Source: Absidia repens
Lineage: Eukaryota > Mucoromycota > Mucoromycetes > Mucorales > Cunninghamellaceae
Length of the DNA: 64,000 bases
Assembly (NCBI GenBank): GCA_002105175.1
Contig: MCGE01000002.1
Span: forward strand, 1,860,001 to 1,924,000
Direction: 5' to 3'
Positions 59,948-64,000 of the stretch are shown here, piece by piece. Position 1 is the first letter of the stretch, and every line of letters begins with the position of its first letter. The position numbers and the translations under genes are program-made. The notes under the pieces are model-generated. The model did not search any database. It had not been told where the DNA came from and saw only the letters and a list, made by a program, of their open reading frames with translations.

Positions 59948-61174
59948 ATGAAAATCCATTACTGGGTGTTGATTTTTGCAGTGATACTCTCATTGCAGGT
60001 ATGCTCTGTACAATCCGATATTATCAGCGACGTTATTGGTGGTGGTGGTTCTGACAGCTCAGGCAGTGGCTCTTCTGCTAGCGGTGGCTCAGATAGCTCT
60101 TCAGGCTCTGGTGACAATGGTGCTTCGGCAAGTGATCCTGGTCCAACTTCTTCTGATCCTCAAAGCTCATCAGGACCTACTTCCTCTGATCCTACTCCAA
60201 CTTCCTCTGATCCACCTGCCAGTTCCAGCGATACTCCTTCCTCTTCTGCTCAACCCAGTTCCTCTGCTGAGCCTTCTAGTTCGGCACCCCCTTCTTCTTC
60301 TGCTCAACCCACTTCCTCTGTTCAACCCACTTCTTCCTCTTCTGAACAGTCTTCTTCCGCTCCCACCTCTCGCTCGCATACCAAGTCAGCTTCCACGTCA
60401 GCATCAAGCAGTGCCTCTTCTTCAAGTGATTCTCCCTCTCCATCTCCATCGAATGATAATAACACTGGTGGCGATAACACTGGCACTATTGTAGGTGCGG
60501 TTGTTGGCGGAGTTGGTAAGTCCTTTTTCTTTCCTGGAATTATATTATTCTGAAACTAAAAAAAAAAAAACTTTTTTTAAAAATTATTCTATTCCATATT
60601 AGTGGGTCTTGCTATAATTGGTGGTCTCTTGGCATGGTTGAACCGTCGTGGTGGCTGTGCCAGTCGACGCAACAAACGTGCAAACAATGATTTCGACGAC
60701 TTCGGTTTGGCTGAAACGGACTTCCCTCATCATCGATCTCCAGCAATGACAGCGGCAGCGGCAGCTCCTATTGCTGGTGCAGCAGCAGGAACTATGTCAT
60801 CCGGAAAGTCACCTACTATGCCTCGAATGGCCGAACCTAACACTGGATATTACAACAATGCACCAGGTGGAATGGTGCCTCCTCCATCTGATTATGATAG
60901 CGGTCGACACTACGCTCCTTATCAACCCCAATTAGACGAATATGGAATGCAACAACAACAGCAACAACAATCAGCCTACTATTATCCTCAACAAGACCAA
61001 GGTCAAGGCTATTACGATGATCAATATTATTATGATAACCAACAACAGCCTGTACCTATGGCTGGTGGCGCTCATGAATACGATCACGCACAACAACAAC
61101 AGTATCAACAGCCTTTCTCACCTAATGATCACCACAAACCTGACCAAGTAGACAAGCCAAATGAACGATTCTAG
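59948..61174 (+). CDS. Mid2/Wsc-like cell-surface sensor (single-pass membrane protein)
   Basis: Two exons, 59948-60515 and 60603-61174; 379 residues. A signal peptide (MKIHYWVLIFAVILSLQVCS) is followed by about 150 residues of Ser/Pro/Thr-rich sequence, suited to heavy O-mannosylation. Then comes one transmembrane helix (TIVGAVVGGVVGLAIIGGLL, built across the intron), and a basic stop-transfer LNRRGG...RRNKR. The cytoplasmic tail of about 165 residues has Tyr/Gln-rich repeats. This layout is that of fungal cell-wall stress sensors (Mid2, Wsc), but no WSC cysteine domain is present. The molecule is recognised by architecture, not by sequence family. The sensor role is inference. Confidence 0.75.
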
Positions 61175-61776
61175 ATGGTATGGACGACCCTTTAGACAGT
61201 ATTAGACGTAGTTTATAGTTTTTTATTTTTATTTTGATCTATCAATTACCCTTTTATTACCATGTACTATCATTGTTTTTATATATACTTTACTGTAAGA
61301 TTGTTGATCAACTTTATTTTCCCTTTTTTACTTTTTACACATCCCTTCACCTATTTGTATAGCTATTCTAGTTTTTAATTATCGTCGACCTTTTTTTTTT
61401 TTTTTTTTCCCTTGCCCCTCACCACTATTTTTATAACAATAAAAACCTATATCATCATATCGTATATCATTTGATTTGTACCGTTTTTTTTTTTTTTTTT
61501 TTTTTTTTTTTGACCAATGTAGATTACAAGATGAAGTAAAATGCCCGTACAGTAAATCCATGAAACATTCCAAAATTACAATCATTGAATAATATATTAA
61601 CCCATCTCATAATATACATCACATATCATTTTTCATAATGATTTCATTTTTATTTTTGTTTGGAATTCATCGTATACATATATATATATAAAATTATCAA
61701 TACTATAGACTAATATGGTAAACTAAAACTTGACTAAAAATACCAATACCAAACTATCCTATGATACACACATCAT
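61175..61776. other. intergenic between convergent genes
   Basis: 3' UTRs of the surface-sensor and membrane-protein genes, with T tracts at 61391-61408 and 61486-61511 and an (AT)n run at about 61678-61690. No gene is seen. Confidence 0.6.
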
Positions 61777-63233
61777 CTAGAGCAAAAAGGGCACATTACC
61801 AAAACGTGGAGTACGATCGATTTGTCCTAGCACCTCGTGTACATGATCCTCGTACCATTGGCGTTCAGTCACCTTCATCGCCCATTCACTTTTCAAAATG
61901 GAATGGCCAAATTTTTTCTTGCACAGCCATAAGATGGGCCAAGCAAATATCCACAAACAAGTGATAAAGAAGAGGAACCGGATAGCCTTGTTGTCGGACA
62001 ATCTGGATACGGTAGAATCGGTCTTGATGGTGATTTTGTGATTTCCTAACTCATATGAAATCACTACACTGTGATAGTATCCATGAGCACGGATGGCGGA
62101 TGTAAATGCTGCAGATAAAAAAAAAAAAAAAAATAGAAGAGGGCGGAATGATAAATCATTTCATACGTGATTCCATATACTCCTTCCCCGTTTCCTTTGT
62201 CACCCTCCCCCCCCCTTCTCCCTCCACTTACCTCGAGTGAGTTGTGCATAATCCCAATCAATCACCTTGGTTAATCGTAATTCCTTGAGTTGGTTGACTT
62301 CATGGACATAATCATCACATAATTCCCGCACTGTCTTGATATGGCCAGTTTTTGGATCAGGCAAAACGTAGAGACCACGACAAGTAGAATCCACCGTGGC
62401 ACTGCAATCAATGTCAAAGTTGAAATCATCCACCCGTTTCGTTACTGGTTCACGTTCCTCCCTCCAATTGCCTTCTTCATCGCGAGTATTTCGTGATCGG
62501 TAGTATGTTTCTTCGTGGTATCCTATATGATAGATAGATTTGATAAGTGAATGATCCCAACAACATTCTCCTCTTCATCTATGTATGCCTTTTCTGATTT
62601 ACCATAGAACTTGATTTTCATGTTTGGTGGAACGTTGTGTTGTTGTAAAAATTGAGCCAAAGCTTCGCCGTCATTGTTCAAGTGGTGATCCCGAGAAAGT
62701 AGACCTGATTTTTTAGTTTCATATTGAGCATGGTAAATGGTGTAGTTGGGTGGCGGAGGTCGACCTTGGAATGGGTTTTGCTGTGGAGGCGTGAGTTGTT
62801 GTTGTTGGTCAATGCTAAGTAAAGGTTCGTTGTCACCATAATCGCCAGTGTTATAAATGTAGTCATTGTTGATATCAGTGTTTTGAAGATGGAGAGGAGA
62901 GGAAGGGCTATTCGTGTGTGGTTGGCTGTCAAGGACGATCCCTTGAGGTGGGGCAGTTGCCGTTGAAGAAGAAGGTGAAGCAGGATTAAAGGAAGGAATG
63001 GTTCGATCCCGGACATAACCATCAAGTTCAGATTTTTTTGCCGGAGGATGAGGTGTGCTGAAGGGAAGAGTAGAGTCTAAGACCTGAATAGCTTCATCAT
63101 ACCCTGGTGGGGAAGCCATATCATTGTTGTCTTGTACCTCGTCAATGGAAGGTGCTGATGGTGCGCTGGATGAGGACGAGGCGGAAGGTGGGCTTGTGAA
63201 GGAATAGTAATAGTCGTGCTGTTTTTTCGACAT
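61777..63233 (-). CDS. conserved fungal single-pass membrane protein, unknown function
   Basis: Three minus-strand exons, 62603-63233, 62232-62522 and 61777-62108; 417 residues. The first half is Ser/Pro/Gln-rich with PPGYDEAIQ and PPPPNYT motifs. The second half is compact: GEALAQFLQQHNVPP, YHEETYYRSRNT, VDDFNFDIDCSATVDS, TVRELCDDYVHEVNQLKEL, KVIDWDYAQLTRAFTSAIRA, HGYYHSVVISYEL, then a hydrophobic helix (IRFLFFITCLWIFAWPILWL) and a short tail ending in a Trp-containing segment. I recognise this half as a pattern widespread in uncharacterised fungal proteins but know no function. The single membrane segment near the C-terminus places most of the protein in one compartment. Confidence 0.8.
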
Positions 63234-64000
63234 TATGATTTATTGGAAACCAGGTGGTGGCAGTAAGAATTTGTGAAAGGAAGAGAGAGGGGTCAAAAAG
63301 AGTACTGGAAATTTCTTGGCTTTGTTTGAAACGCCGCCGTGTGTGCATTTCCCATGAGGGATAATAAAAGAATGATTTGGAGTCACCTTGCGTAGCAAAG
63401 ACCACCAAAGTTAAATGTAGCTTTTTGTGATCGGACCACATTATTTATTTTGTAATGAACGCATAAGTAATAATGCATATGTGAGATGAAAGCGTGGGCA
63501 GAAAAGTGGCATGATGGCAATAAAAGCCTTGGCAAGCATGCCACTGAGATCATTTCATTATTGATATACACTATTATGCTCTGCATTTATAAATATAGTC
63601 AAAATATAAACATATATGTGCACTGATGATACTTTATTGAGCTGAAAAGGTGATTAACATACAGATAGCCTCACAGTACAGTACAGTACAGTACAGTGCA
63701 ATCCAATTATGACCTCGTAAAAGGCATTTGGACCCATTAAGGCTACCAGCAACTATGCGGTCGTTTAAATATCAGTTGCTTGATTGGTGGACCTGTTTCC
63801 TGTTGAAAATAATTTACTTCACCAACCTAAATTTATTTATTTTTTCATTTTCTTCTTTTTCTCATTAGCTAATTCTTTAATTCAATACCGTTCATGCTTT
63901 TATACCTTCTCTCCTTCGCCACATTATATTTTTGTAAGTAAAAGAGCATAAGTGTAACAAGTGATTGAATGACTTTCTAACTTTTATTTTTGGTGACTTC
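63234..64000. other. intergenic to window end
   Basis: Promoter side of the preceding gene, AT-rich. Contains a pentamer microsatellite at 63673-63698. No gene is recognised. Confidence 0.5.
63673..63698. repeat. (ACAGT)n pentamer microsatellite
   Basis: Five ACAGT units in a row. A shorter run of the same unit occurs near 40688. Confidence 0.9.

Overview
This window is nuclear DNA from a filamentous fungus, most likely an early-diverging Mucoromycota (Mucorales-like) species. The DNA is AT-rich. Genes are split by many short GT-AG introns, mostly about 50-100 nt, and intergenic spaces are full of T and A homopolymers. Every recognisable protein has a fungal or general eukaryotic relative. 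The phylum assignment is an inference from gene content (an IDO-type dioxygenase, a SCAI homologue, Ras with a CVLM tail, an Ecl1-type zinc protein), not from a marker gene. Exon coordinates were read by hand from reading frames and splice signals. Most genes close perfectly in phase from ATG to stop.

Layout. 1-7.2 kb: the 3' part of a Gal4-type transcription factor, a Ras GTPase, and UTP7 (ribosome biogenesis, minus strand). 7.2-11.1 kb: a gene-poor gap holding copies of a dispersed repeat. 11.1-18.4 kb: ARP3, NMN adenylyltransferase, the CST telomere subunit TEN1 (divergent from NMNAT) and LCB2. 19.2-26.8 kb: an Ecl1-type small zinc protein, a SCAI homologue, and an M36 metallopeptidase gene interrupted by an in-frame TGA. 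26.8-34 kb: two repeat copies around an indoleamine 2,3-dioxygenase gene. 34-42.8 kb: a RhoGEF, a PKA catalytic subunit, a 35-residue zinc-knuckle protein, a GDSL phospholipase-B-like protein and phosphoglycerate dehydrogenase. 42.8-54 kb: a repeat copy, the 20-exon DNA polymerase alpha gene, and divergent ASNSD1. 54-63.2 kb: a repeat copy, an mL46-like Nudix protein divergent from TRM44, a Mid2/Wsc-like surface sensor, and a conserved fungal membrane protein of unknown function.

Most genes are ordinary housekeeping genes and form no operon-like cluster. Several are arranged head to head with 130-210 bp between start codons (NMNAT/TEN1, POL1/ASNSD1, mL46/TRM44), so shared promoters are likely.

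The most unusual feature is a family of repeats of about 0.35-0.7 kb, with seven core copies in the window. Four good copies start with a conserved CACGTG-containing box. It is followed by a pyrimidine tract, a very conserved core (GGGGAAACCCTTTCATTTTG then GATTCAGGATTT) and AATAAA-type signals. No reading frame is conserved. They sit in the large intergenic gaps and could be polyadenylated non-coding RNA genes, solo LTRs, or another non-autonomous element.
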